Source: Maribacter sp. (lineage in GTDB: Bacteria; Bacteroidota; Bacteroidia; Flavobacteriales; Flavobacteriaceae). Taken from it: a stretch of DNA of 64,000 bases. Location: contig JAHDDP010000019.1 of NCBI GenBank assembly GCA_020629285.1, positions 1-64,000 on the forward strand. Reading direction: 5' to 3'. The notes beneath the pieces are model-generated. The model worked only from the letters and a program-made list of their open reading frames with translations. It was not told the origin of the DNA and did no database searches. A program made the position numbers and the translations under genes. Positions within the stretch are counted from its first letter, which is position 1; every line of letters begins with the position of its first letter. This document shows, piece by piece, positions 18,536 to 26,227 of this stretch.

Positions 18536-20722
18536 CTACTCAATAAATAGCAATTCTCTATACTTGGTCAATGGCCATAACCTGTTGTCCATTAGTTTTT
18601 CTAACTTATCGCTATGAGTTCTAATTTCTAAAAAATATGGTTTTACATTGTGGCAATATGCATCTGCCTTCTTTTTGGTATCCTTTAAGGCATTAGCTTT
18701 TTTACGAGCATCTGCCATGGCGTCTACCATCTTTTTAATACTGACTACATGCTCGGCAATATCTTCTATCATAGTCAACTGTCCCTCTGAGAATTTTTTA
18801 TGAGCTGCACCATAAATCTCTTTTAGTCCAGATACATTTTTAATCAGTTTGTTTTGATATTCTAAAGCAGCTGGTATAATATAGCCATAGACCAATTCAT
18901 TATATACCCTACCTTCTATCTGCAGGTGCATGATATAATTCTCTAAATCTACTTCTTGGCGTGCACTAACCTCTACTTGGCTCATTACATTCATTGACTC
19001 GAACAACGCAATGCTATCTTTAGACGTCAAAACTTCTAATGCCTCTGGTGTATTTTTATTATTACTTAATTTTCTTCTTTTGGCTTCATTTTCCCATTCC
19101 GTGCTGTACCCATCACCATCAAAACGAATACGTTTAGAAGTTTTTATATACTCGCGCAAGACATTAAAAACGGCTTCATCTTTCTTTAAGCTTTTCTTAT
19201 CGATGAGAACATCAACTTCTTTTTTAAAATCCTTTAATTGTTTAGCAACAATGGTATTTAAAATGGTCATTGGTTTAGAACAATTCATTTTTGCACCAAC
19301 GCCACGCATTTCAAATTTATTACCGGTAAAAGCAAAAGGTGATGTTCTATTACGATCGGTATTGTCCATCAAAATTTCAGGAATCTTACCTACTACGTTC
19401 AGTTTTAGCTCCGTTTTTTCTTCAGGAGATAATTTTCCTTTGGAAACACCTTCAAGTTCATCTAGAACGTTACTTAATTGCGAACCAATAAAAATTGAAA
19501 AAATAGCTGGCGGAGCTTCATTTGCACCCAAACGATGATCATTACCTGCAGATGCTATTGAAGAACGCAAAAGCTCTTCGTACGTATCTACCGCTTTAAT
19601 GGTATTGATAAAGAAGGTTAAAAACTGAAGGTTTTTCATTGGCGTAGAACCCGGACTCAACAAATTAACTCCTGTATCGGTTGCCAATGACCAATTGTTA
19701 TGTTTACCAGAACCGTTTATACCTGCAAATGGTTTTTCGTGAAAAAGCACTTTAAAATGATGCTTGTCGGCAATCTTATCCATCACATCCATCAACAATA
19801 GATTATGATCAATGGCAAGATTGGCCTCTTCGAAAACAGGAGCCAATTCGAACTGATTAGGAGCTACTTCATTATGTCTCGTTTTAACAGGAATTCCCAA
19901 TTTGGTACATTCCTTTTCTAAATCGCTCATAAAGCTTAATACACGACTAGGTATAACTCCAAAATAATGATCGTCTAACTGCTGGCCTTTAGCTGGAGTT
20001 TCGCCCACCAAAGTACGACCTGTCATCATAATATCTGGTCTAGAATGCGCCAATGCTTTATCGATTAAAAAATACTCTTGCTCCCAGCCTAAAGTAGCGT
20101 TGACTTTGGTTACCGTTTTATCAAAATACTTTGCAACGGCAGTAGCCGCTTCATCAACAGCACCTAAGGCTCTTAACAAAGGAGCTTTATTATCTAATGC
20201 TTCACCGGTATATGAAACAAAAATTGTAGGAATGCATAAGGTAGTACCATAGATAAAAGCTGGTGATGAAGGATCCCATGCCGTATATCCCCTAGCTTCA
20301 AACGTATTTCTAATTCCGCCACTAGGAAAACTGGAAGCATCAGGTTCTTGTTGTACCAACTGTCCTCCACCAAATTTTTCTAACGCAGTACCATCTGGCA
20401 AAAGATCAAAAAATGCATCGTGCTTTTCTGCAGTTGAACCAGTTAATGGTTGAAACCAGTGCGTGTAATGCGTAGCGCCCATAGTAATAGCCCAACCCTT
20501 TATAGCCTCAGCTACCTGATCCGCAATTTTACGGTCGATTTTAGACCCCGACTCCATTGCACCTTTTAAACCTTCAAAAGCGTCTTTCGTCAAGTATTGC
20601 AACATCTTTTTTTCATTGAACACGTTGATTCCAAACAAATCGGAACGTCTTCCATTCTCCTCTACAGCAATACTATTTCTTTTCTGACTTTCATTAATAG
20701 CAGCAAAACGTGATGACTTCAT
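18536..20722 (-). CDS. glnN: Glutamine synthetase type III
   Basis: ATP-dependent ligation of ammonia to glutamate, dodecameric GSIII class. About 728 residues, the typical size, with RRSDLFGINVFNEKKMLQYL at the N-terminus, the substrate segments FKVLFHEKPFAGINGSGKHNNWSL and NRTSPFAFTGNKFEMRGVGA, and a long helical C-terminus. The start at 20722 (MKSSRFAAINES) matches the family better than the ATG four codons upstream. It is divergent from the GSII gene at 20909; the 186-base spacer must hold both promoters. Confidence 0.95.
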   Translation of the reverse strand: MKSSRFAAINESQKRNSIAVEENGRRSDLFGINVFNEKKMLQYLTKDAFEGLKGAMESGSKIDRKIADQVAEAIKGWAITMGATHYTHWFQPLTGSTAEKHDAFFDLLPDGTALEKFGGGQLVQQEPDASSFPSGGIRNTFEARGYTAWDPSSPAFIYGTTLCIPTIFVSYTGEALDNKAPLLRALGAVDEAATAVAKYFDKTVTKVNATLGWEQEYFLIDKALAHSRPDIMMTGRTLVGETPAKGQQLDDHYFGVIPSRVLSFMSDLEKECTKLGIPVKTRHNEVAPNQFELAPVFEEANLAIDHNLLLMDVMDKIADKHHFKVLFHEKPFAGINGSGKHNNWSLATDTGVNLLSPGSTPMKNLQFLTFFINTIKAVDTYEELLRSSIASAGNDHRLGANEAPPAIFSIFIGSQLSNVLDELEGVSKGKLSPEEKTELKLNVVGKIPEILMDNTDRNRTSPFAFTGNKFEMRGVGAKMNCSKPMTILNTIVAKQLKDFKKEVDVLIDKKSLKKDEAVFNVLREYIKTSKRIRFDGDGYSTEWENEAKRRKLSNNKNTPEALEVLTSKDSIALFESMNVMSQVEVSARQEVDLENYIMHLQIEGRVYNELVYGYIIPAALEYQNKLIKNVSGLKEIYGAAHKKFSEGQLTMIEDIAEHVVSIKKMVDAMADARKKANALKDTKKKADAYCHNVKPYFLEIRTHSDKLEKLMDNRLWPLTKYRELLFIE

Positions 20723-20868
20723 ATATAAATACATTGTTAATTTGACAAAATTACGATCAATAAATATAAATATGACAAAATACCCGATAAAAAATAGGGG
20801 TAGATAACAAAAAATTTAATTTTTACACATTAACACCCTCAAAAATTCATACAGATTGATAAAAAACA

Positions 20869-20876
20869 TATTTTTG
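20869..20876 (+). promoter_or_regulatory. Candidate -7 element of glnA
   Basis: TATTTTTG fits the Bacteroidota TAnnTTTG consensus and lies 32 bases upstream of the GSII start. No good -33 TTTG is seen at the usual 19-base distance. Confidence 0.4.
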
Positions 20877-20908
20877 TTTGTCTTTTATTAAAAAATAACG
20901 AACATATT

Positions 20909-21931
20909 ATGGCCAAAATTAAATTAGAATACATCTGGTTAGATGGATACTTTCCAACTCAGAACATGAGAAGTAAAACGAAAGTTGAAGAACATGAAAA
21001 TTTTCAAGGTACTATTGAAGAACTAGGTATGTGGTCTTTTGATGGATCATCTACAAGACAAGCTTCTGGAGGTTCTTCTGACTGCTTGTTAAAACCAGTT
21101 GCAATCTATCCAGATCCTGCAAGAATCAACGGTTATTTAGTAATGACAGAGGTTTTGAATGCAGATGGTACTCCACATGTTTCTAACGGAAGAGCTACAA
21201 TTGAAGATGAAGATAATGATTTCTGGTTCGGTTTTGAGCAAGAGTACTTTATCATGGACACTAAAACGCAATTACCTTTAGGTTTCCCAATTGGCGGATA
21301 TCCTGCACCACAAGGTATGTACTACTGTTCTGTTGGTGGAAAAAACACTCACGGTAGACTTTTAGTTGAAAAACATGCCGATTTATGTATAGAGGCTGGT
21401 TTAAACTTTGAAGGTATCAACCAAGAAGTTGCATCTGGACAGTGGGAATTTCAATTGTTCGCTAAAGGAGCTAAAAAAGCTGGTGATGAAATTTGGATCG
21501 CTCGTTATTTATTAGACAGATTATCTGAACAATATGGTTACTATATAGACTACCACCCAAAACCATTAGGTAAAGATATGGATTGGAATGGTTCTGGTAT
21601 GCACGCAAACTTCTCTAACACAACTTTGAGAACTTGTGGTTCTAAAGAAATTTACGAGAAAATATGTGAAGCATTTAGACCTGTTGTTAAAGAACATATT
21701 GCTGTTTATGGTGAGTTCAACGACCAACGTTTAACTGGTGACCACGAAACTGCATCTATTAACGATTTCTCTTACGGAGTATCTGATAGAGGTGCTTCAA
21801 TTAGAATACCGATCATCACCGTAGAAAAAGGATGGAAAGGTTGGTTAGAAGACAGAAGACCTGCTTCTAATGGAGATCCATACAAAATTGCCGGTAGAAT
21901 TATTAAAACGGTAAAAACTGCAAAAGTTTAA
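20909..21931 (+). CDS. glnA: Glutamine synthetase type II (eukaryote-like)
   Basis: 340 residues, the short GSII class otherwise typical of eukaryotes and some bacteria. Segments: IWLDGYFPTQNMRSKTKV, SFDGSSTRQA, WFGFEQEYFIMD (metal-binding Glu), WEFQLF, MDWNGSGMHANFSNTTLR and the SDRGASIRIP arginine loop. The adenylylation site of GSI is absent, so control must be transcriptional or allosteric. It is divergent from the GSIII gene and ends at a strong terminator. Confidence 0.95.
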   Translation: MAKIKLEYIWLDGYFPTQNMRSKTKVEEHENFQGTIEELGMWSFDGSSTRQASGGSSDCLLKPVAIYPDPARINGYLVMTEVLNADGTPHVSNGRATIEDEDNDFWFGFEQEYFIMDTKTQLPLGFPIGGYPAPQGMYYCSVGGKNTHGRLLVEKHADLCIEAGLNFEGINQEVASGQWEFQLFAKGAKKAGDEIWIARYLLDRLSEQYGYYIDYHPKPLGKDMDWNGSGMHANFSNTTLRTCGSKEIYEKICEAFRPVVKEHIAVYGEFNDQRLTGDHETASINDFSYGVSDRGASIRIPIITVEKGWKGWLEDRRPASNGDPYKIAGRIIKTVKTAKV

Positions 21932-21956
21932 TATCAAATTAATTGTTGATTATACT

Positions 21957-21991
21957 GAAAACGCCTTGAACTAGTTCAAGGCGTTTTTTTT
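21957..21991 (+). terminator. Intrinsic terminator after glnA
   Basis: Near-perfect palindrome, with arms of about 12 bases around a CTAG loop (AAACGCCTTGAA and its complement), followed by eight T. Confidence 0.93.
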
Positions 21992-22017
21992 GTCAATATC
22001 ATTATAAACGAATGCAA

Positions 22018-22956
22018 CTATCCGATAGTTACATATATAAAGGCTAAATATAGACTTATCAATATTAAGCCATCTCTCCAACCCAATCGCAATCCTCTGG
22101 GTATAAAAACCAAGGGAAGAATAAGAAAAGAAATACCCAACATCCAGAAGATATCATTTGTCAAAAGACCCTCGTCCATAACCGATATTGGTGTAATTAT
22201 AGATGTAATTCCTAAAACGGCAAGAAGGTTAAAAATGTTAGAACCTATAAGGTTACCTAAAGAGATTGCTTTTTCTTTCTGAACTACTGCAATTATCGAG
22301 GCCGCCAATTCTGGAATACTTGTACCTACAGAAACAATAGTTATGGCAATTAAACGCTCACTAACACCAAATATAGTCGCCATACCAACAGCTCCACTGA
22401 TCAAAAGTTCAGAGCCTCCCCAAAGTGCACCTCCACCTAACCCTAAAAATAAGGCTGTTTTGTAGGTAGGCATCATAACATCTGGCTCATCTTCTTCGTC
22501 TATAACCGCAGGTTTTTGAAAACGCAAAAGATATATCAAGAATAGAAAAAGAAAAACTACCATGATTATACCTTCATATTGCACAAGCACTCCATCAAAA
22601 TATATAAAAAAGAAAAAGAGTAAAGAAGCCACCATCATTACAGGCCAATCTGTAGTATAGAAACTTTTACTAACATTAATAGGACTAAGTAAAATAGTTA
22701 TGGCAAGCACCAAACCTATATTTGCGATATTAGACCCTACTACGTTACCGAAAGCCAAATCTGGAAATCCGTCTAAAGCAGCATTTATACTCACTATTAG
22801 CTCTGGTGCCGATGTAGCAAAAGATACAACGGTCATTCCAATTACGATTTTAGGAATTTTTAGTTTCAACGATAAATCTACCGCAGCTTTTAAAAGCCAG
22901 TTTCCACCTGCGATAAGCAGTACCAACCCGCCAACAATAAATAAGAAATCTTGCAT
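22018..22956 (-). CDS. Calcium/sodium antiporter (CaCA family)
   Basis: An inner-membrane cation exchanger of the CaCA superfamily, YrbG-like. With the start at 22956 (MQDFLFIVGG) it has 312 residues, the usual size. The longer reading from 23007 adds a poor N-terminus. The two inverted alpha repeats are clear: SFATSAPELIVSINAA plus GNVVGSNIANIGLVL, and SVGTSIPELAASIIAV plus GNLIGSNIFNLLAVLG. The two Glu of the PEL motifs are the ion-binding residues. About ten membrane helices. Confidence 0.92.
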   Translation of the reverse strand: MQDFLFIVGGLVLLIAGGNWLLKAAVDLSLKLKIPKIVIGMTVVSFATSAPELIVSINAALDGFPDLAFGNVVGSNIANIGLVLAITILLSPINVSKSFYTTDWPVMMVASLLFFFFIYFDGVLVQYEGIIMVVFLFLFLIYLLRFQKPAVIDEEDEPDVMMPTYKTALFLGLGGGALWGGSELLISGAVGMATIFGVSERLIAITIVSVGTSIPELAASIIAVVQKEKAISLGNLIGSNIFNLLAVLGITSIITPISVMDEGLLTNDIFWMLGISFLILPLVFIPRGLRLGWRDGLILISLYLAFIYVTIG

Positions 22957-23382
22957 GTAAAGAATTTTGACAAATATAATTAGAAGATATGTGACTACAC
23001 ATGACAAATGATGTCATCTACAAACTAAAATCTTTACCAAGTAATCATTAAATCTATATGCTAATAATGCATAGCTTATTTACTCAAAAAAGAACGGAAA
23101 GGCACTTTCCATGTAATAACTTTAAATTTTAGCTCTACGTTTTCTAAACATCATTAAAAAACAACCTTCAATTATTACAATTTAATACACATACGAATAA
23201 TACTATTATATATTAAAACTCAATCGTAGATTAAAAGTTACTAATTATAACCTATTTAATTTCTACTCTTACATATTAGTATTCAAACTCATTATTTTAA
23301 CGATTTTCACTTGTGGGAACACTACTACAATCATATCTTTCGAGAACAATCTAAAAATAATCAACCACTAAAACCTTAAAAT
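22957..23382. other. AT-rich intergenic spacer
   Basis: About 430 bases rich in A and T. No coding frame, RNA gene or clear terminator is visible apart from weak promoter-like A/T stretches. Confidence 0.5.
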
Positions 23383-23451
23383 ATGATTACCGTTATAAAA
23401 GTTCTTGTTGTCTTCATCTTAAGTGTAATCGTAACCTTAATATATCACTAA
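23383..23451 (+). CDS. Possible 22-residue membrane peptide
   Basis: An ATG-started frame encodes MITVIKVLVVFILSVIVTLI plus YH, a single hydrophobic helix after one Lys. A purine-rich AAAATAT precedes the start. Such mini-membrane proteins exist, but so short a frame in AT-rich DNA can be chance. Confidence 0.3.
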   Translation: MITVIKVLVVFILSVIVTLIYH

Positions 23452-23510
23452 ATACTTTATAAAAATATATGCATATCCACTTAACAACTTGATCAAGCGT
23501 TGAGTAATTT

Positions 23511-23687
23511 ATGTATTTTTATAAAAATTTTAATTTGAAAAAGAAGCTCTACAAATTAATAGCCAAGCTAAACAAAGCTATCTTACCTTCTTACAGCAAG
23601 CAGCAATTAGATTTATCTAAAGCTAACAAGCTACAAATGGCCCTAATTGGCTGGCGTTATTTTATAACCAAAAAAGCGTTAGACTAG
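23511..23687 (+). CDS. Short conserved-looking basic protein (58 aa)
   Basis: A 58-residue frame begins MYFYKNFNLKKKLYKLIAKL, contains NKAILPSYSKQQLDLSKANK, and ends with MALIGWRYFITKKALD. It is strongly basic and helical, with balanced codon use and aromatic residues at regular places. It resembles short hypothetical proteins I recall from other flavobacteria (recognition, not a search). It overlaps the 3' end of the convergent apt by 4 bases. Function unknown. Confidence 0.65.
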   Translation: MYFYKNFNLKKKLYKLIAKLNKAILPSYSKQQLDLSKANKLQMALIGWRYFITKKALD

Positions 23688-24196
23688 TATTTTACCAAAG
23701 ATTTTATGTCATAGTCATCTATTTTAGATCCACCTTCTAAAAAAGTGAGTTCTATTAGAAAATTACATTGCACTATTTCCCCTCCCAATCTTTCAATTAA
23801 ATTGCACGTGGCTTTAGCGGTACCACCAGTTGCTAATACATCATCATGTACTAAGACCTTATCCCCTTTCTCAATACCATCCATATGAATTTCCAGGGTA
23901 TCTGATCCATACTCTAAATCGTAAGTCTCGCTCAACGTGCTAGACGGTAGCTTACCAGTTTTACGAACAGGTACAAAGCCAGCATTTAACATATGAGCTA
24001 ACATAGGACCAAAAATAAATCCTCTGCTTTCCATGCCAACTACCTTGTCAATCTTTTGACCATTTAACAAATCAAACAAAGCATTAGCTGTTTTATCGAG
24101 TGCTTTAGGGTTTTGAAGTAACAATGTTATGTCTTTAAATACTACTCCTTCTTTAGGAAAATCGGGCACATCTCTAATTAAGCTTTTAAAATCCAT
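23684..24196 (-). CDS. apt: Adenine phosphoribosyltransferase
   Basis: Salvages adenine with PRPP to AMP. 170 residues, the usual length. It begins with the APT-typical IRDVPDFPKEGVVFKDITLL, then MESRGFIFGPMLA, PVRKTGKLPSSTLSETYDLEYG, and the PRPP loop VLVHDDVLATGGTAKA. Cytosolic. A single gene, divergent from the tRNA-Arg gene. Confidence 0.96.
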   Translation of the reverse strand: MDFKSLIRDVPDFPKEGVVFKDITLLLQNPKALDKTANALFDLLNGQKIDKVVGMESRGFIFGPMLAHMLNAGFVPVRKTGKLPSSTLSETYDLEYGSDTLEIHMDGIEKGDKVLVHDDVLATGGTAKATCNLIERLGGEIVQCNFLIELTFLEGGSKIDDYDIKSLVKY

Positions 24197-24215
24197 TTAA
24201 TATTGTGTTCTTTAT

Positions 24216-24246
24216 TTTGTGGTAAATGTAAAAAGAAATATATTTG
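24216..24246 (+). promoter_or_regulatory. Consensus Bacteroidota promoter of tRNA-Arg
   Basis: A perfect -33 TTTG (24216-24219), 19 bases, and -7 TATATTTG (24239-24246), matching TAnnTTTG. The tRNA starts 27 bases downstream. This supports assignment to the Bacteroidota. Confidence 0.85.
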
Positions 24247-24272
24247 CACCCCGCTAAGGGAAAATTAAAAAT

Positions 24273-24346
24273 GGCCTCGTGGCGCAACTGAATAGCGCAC
24301 TTGATTACGGCTCAAGAGGTTACAGGTTTGAATCCTGTCGAGGTCA
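24273..24346 (+). tRNA. tRNA-Arg(ACG)
   Basis: A 74-base cloverleaf. The acceptor stem pairs GGCCTCG with CGAGGTC (one G-T). The D arm is TGGCGCAACTGAATAGCGCA. The anticodon stem CTTGA/TCAAG holds loop TTACGGC with anticodon ACG. The T arm is ACAGGTTTGAATCCTGT. CCA is not encoded. The A34 would be edited to inosine by TadA. Confidence 0.97.
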
Positions 24347-24353
24347 CAATAAA

Positions 24354-24395
24354 AAGAACCCTGCAAATATTAAATTTTGCAGGGTTTCTTGATTT
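24354..24395 (+). terminator. Terminator of tRNA-Arg
   Basis: A hairpin with arms AAGAACCCTGCAAA and TTTTGCAGGGTTTCTT (one bulge) directly after the tRNA, followed by a T-rich stretch. Confidence 0.85.
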
Positions 24396-24514
24396 TATTT
24401 TGTAATTTTTCAACTAATGAACAATAAAGTCCTCACTTATAAAATAAATTAATCCAGTTTTTTAAATACGTGTAACACAAATTAATTAAATTACTAGCCG
24501 TAAGTTTAAAAAAG

Positions 24515-25867
24515 ATGGGATACTTAAAGAAGTGGAATAGTAAATACTTAAAATTTAAATTAAAACATTCTCCGCAACAAAACTTATTTTACGGTTTTCT
24601 AACATATATAGTAGTAGGGTTTATTTTACTTTCGCTACCTATTTTTCAAAAAACATCAGCACCACTATTAGACCATCTATTTACAGCAACATCTGCAGTT
24701 TCTACAACCGGCCTAGTTACCATTAGTATCTTTGACAGTTATAATTTTGGTGGTCAATTTATAATTATGCTGTTATTTCAATTAGGGGGCATAGGCTACC
24801 TCACCTTTACTACTTTTATGTTACTTTCAACTACCAAGAGAATTACAAGATGGCACAAGGCTATTCTAAATTCAGAATTTACACTACCCGTCACCATAAA
24901 AATCAAAGACTTTTTAAAATCGGTAATTATTTTTACCGTAATTATGGAAGTCATAGGAGCCATATTATTTTTCATTGCATTTAAAATGGATGGCATGGAC
25001 AATTTACACGCCATATGGAATGCTATTTTTCATAGCATTAGTGCCTTTTGCACCGCCGGTTTTAGTTTGTTCAATTCTGGTTTTACCAATTATATAGGCA
25101 ATGGTTTCGTAAACTTTATAATCTCTTTCTTGGCCATTGGCGGCTCACTTGGCTTTATTGTAGTGACCGACTTTGTACTTTGGTTTAAACACAGGTCGCA
25201 CAAACTTAGCTTCACCACTAAAATAATTTTAATAGGTCTTTCAATTTTATTAAGTATTGCGTTCTTATTCTTTTATTTTTACGAACCATCAATCACTAAC
25301 TTAGATGGTTCAACAAGGGCTTATGCTGCCTTTTTTCAAGCGATGTCCGCTATGACTACCGTCGGCTTTAATACCTTAGATTTTGGAACATTTACCACTC
25401 CTATTTTAATAGCTACAGTCTTTTTAATGTATATAGGAGCATCTCCATCTGGTACAGCGGGCGGACTTAAAATAACTACTTTAACAGCGGTATTTTCAAT
25501 AATAAAAAGTCGTCTAAGAGGTAGGCAACAAATAACATTTTTTGGTAGAGTTATCCCATTAGAACGTTTGTACATTGCAACCTCTTCTTTCATATTTTAC
25601 ACTTCACTAATTTTTTTAGGAATTTTTATTCTCACATTTTCAGAAGATTTCGATTTAGAAAAAATAATTTTCGAAGTAGCCTCGGCTCTTGGCACAGTAG
25701 GTATAAGCATGGGTATAACAGGCGATTTAAGCGCAGTTGGTAAGATTACAATTATTCTCTTAATGTTTATTGGGCGATTGGGTGTTCTCACATTTGGTCT
25801 TGCAATTTGGTCGAAATCAATTGTCGAAAAAGAACATACAACCATAGAAGACGACATAGCTGTGTAA
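24515..25867 (+). CDS. TrkH/KtrB family potassium transporter
   Basis: Membrane subunit of a K+ uptake system. 450 residues, the KtrB-like size. The four pore loops with the selectivity Gly are visible: ATSAVSTTGLVT, ISAFCTAGFSLF, MSAMTTVGFNT and ASALGTVGISMG, each between hydrophobic helices. The cytosolic NAD/ATP-binding partner (TrkA/KtrA) is not adjacent. It marks the left border of the PUL. Confidence 0.93.
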   Translation: MGYLKKWNSKYLKFKLKHSPQQNLFYGFLTYIVVGFILLSLPIFQKTSAPLLDHLFTATSAVSTTGLVTISIFDSYNFGGQFIIMLLFQLGGIGYLTFTTFMLLSTTKRITRWHKAILNSEFTLPVTIKIKDFLKSVIIFTVIMEVIGAILFFIAFKMDGMDNLHAIWNAIFHSISAFCTAGFSLFNSGFTNYIGNGFVNFIISFLAIGGSLGFIVVTDFVLWFKHRSHKLSFTTKIILIGLSILLSIAFLFFYFYEPSITNLDGSTRAYAAFFQAMSAMTTVGFNTLDFGTFTTPILIATVFLMYIGASPSGTAGGLKITTLTAVFSIIKSRLRGRQQITFFGRVIPLERLYIATSSFIFYTSLIFLGIFILTFSEDFDLEKIIFEVASALGTVGISMGITGDLSAVGKITIILLMFIGRLGVLTFGLAIWSKSIVEKEHTTIEDDIAV

Positions 25868-26227
25868 AGGTATTAGTTGTTGTCTTTAAAATTATTTTCT
25901 ATGCTCATAATCGAAAGTACAATTATTAATTCCCTCATCAAGAAAATACATTAAAGATCTTCTTTTATACTTTCCTCTAAAATTCTAGACCACAAAATCT
26001 CTAGTTCTCCAGAGTGTCTTTTTGAAGTATATAATTCATGCACAACAATCCTTTTCTTATTCTTTTGTAAAGAAATATTTCAGAAATCGATGATCATGTT
26101 TAGTAAAAAACAACATTTTTTCATCTCAGTACAGTACAGGATGCTTATTCGGTTAAACTCTTATATACTTGTGATAGGCCATAATTGTTTTTTTAGGGCA
26201 TCATCATAATTCTATAACATATTTCGA
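25868..26227. other. Left PUL border: possible gene remnant and promoter region
   Basis: A 360-base spacer. On the minus strand about 26082-25951 stays open without a start and reads NISLQKNKKRIVVHELYTSK, RHSGELEILWSRILEESIKE, then DL and stop. It has a coding-like composition, perhaps the tail of a lost gene. The right part holds the AGGAT-box promoter of the first PUL operon. Confidence 0.4.
26127..26171 (+). promoter_or_regulatory. AGGAT-box promoter of PUL operon a
   Basis: The box CAGTACAGTACAGGATG (26127-26143) consists of tandem pentamers AGTAC-AGTAC-AGGAT. After 20 bases comes a -7-like TATACTTG (26164-26171), and the start codon at 26228 follows 56 bases later. The same 17 bases occur exactly upstream of the second susC. 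Confidence 0.7.

Noticed and set aside
19011-19538. 175-residue plus-strand frame
   Set aside because: Antisense shadow of glutamine synthetase III with no recognisable domain.
24331-24337. ATCCTGT (AGGAT-box core in reverse)
   Set aside because: It is part of the tRNA T arm. Other copies of ACAGGAT inside coding genes (near 6535, 28615, 33152) also lack the pentamer context.
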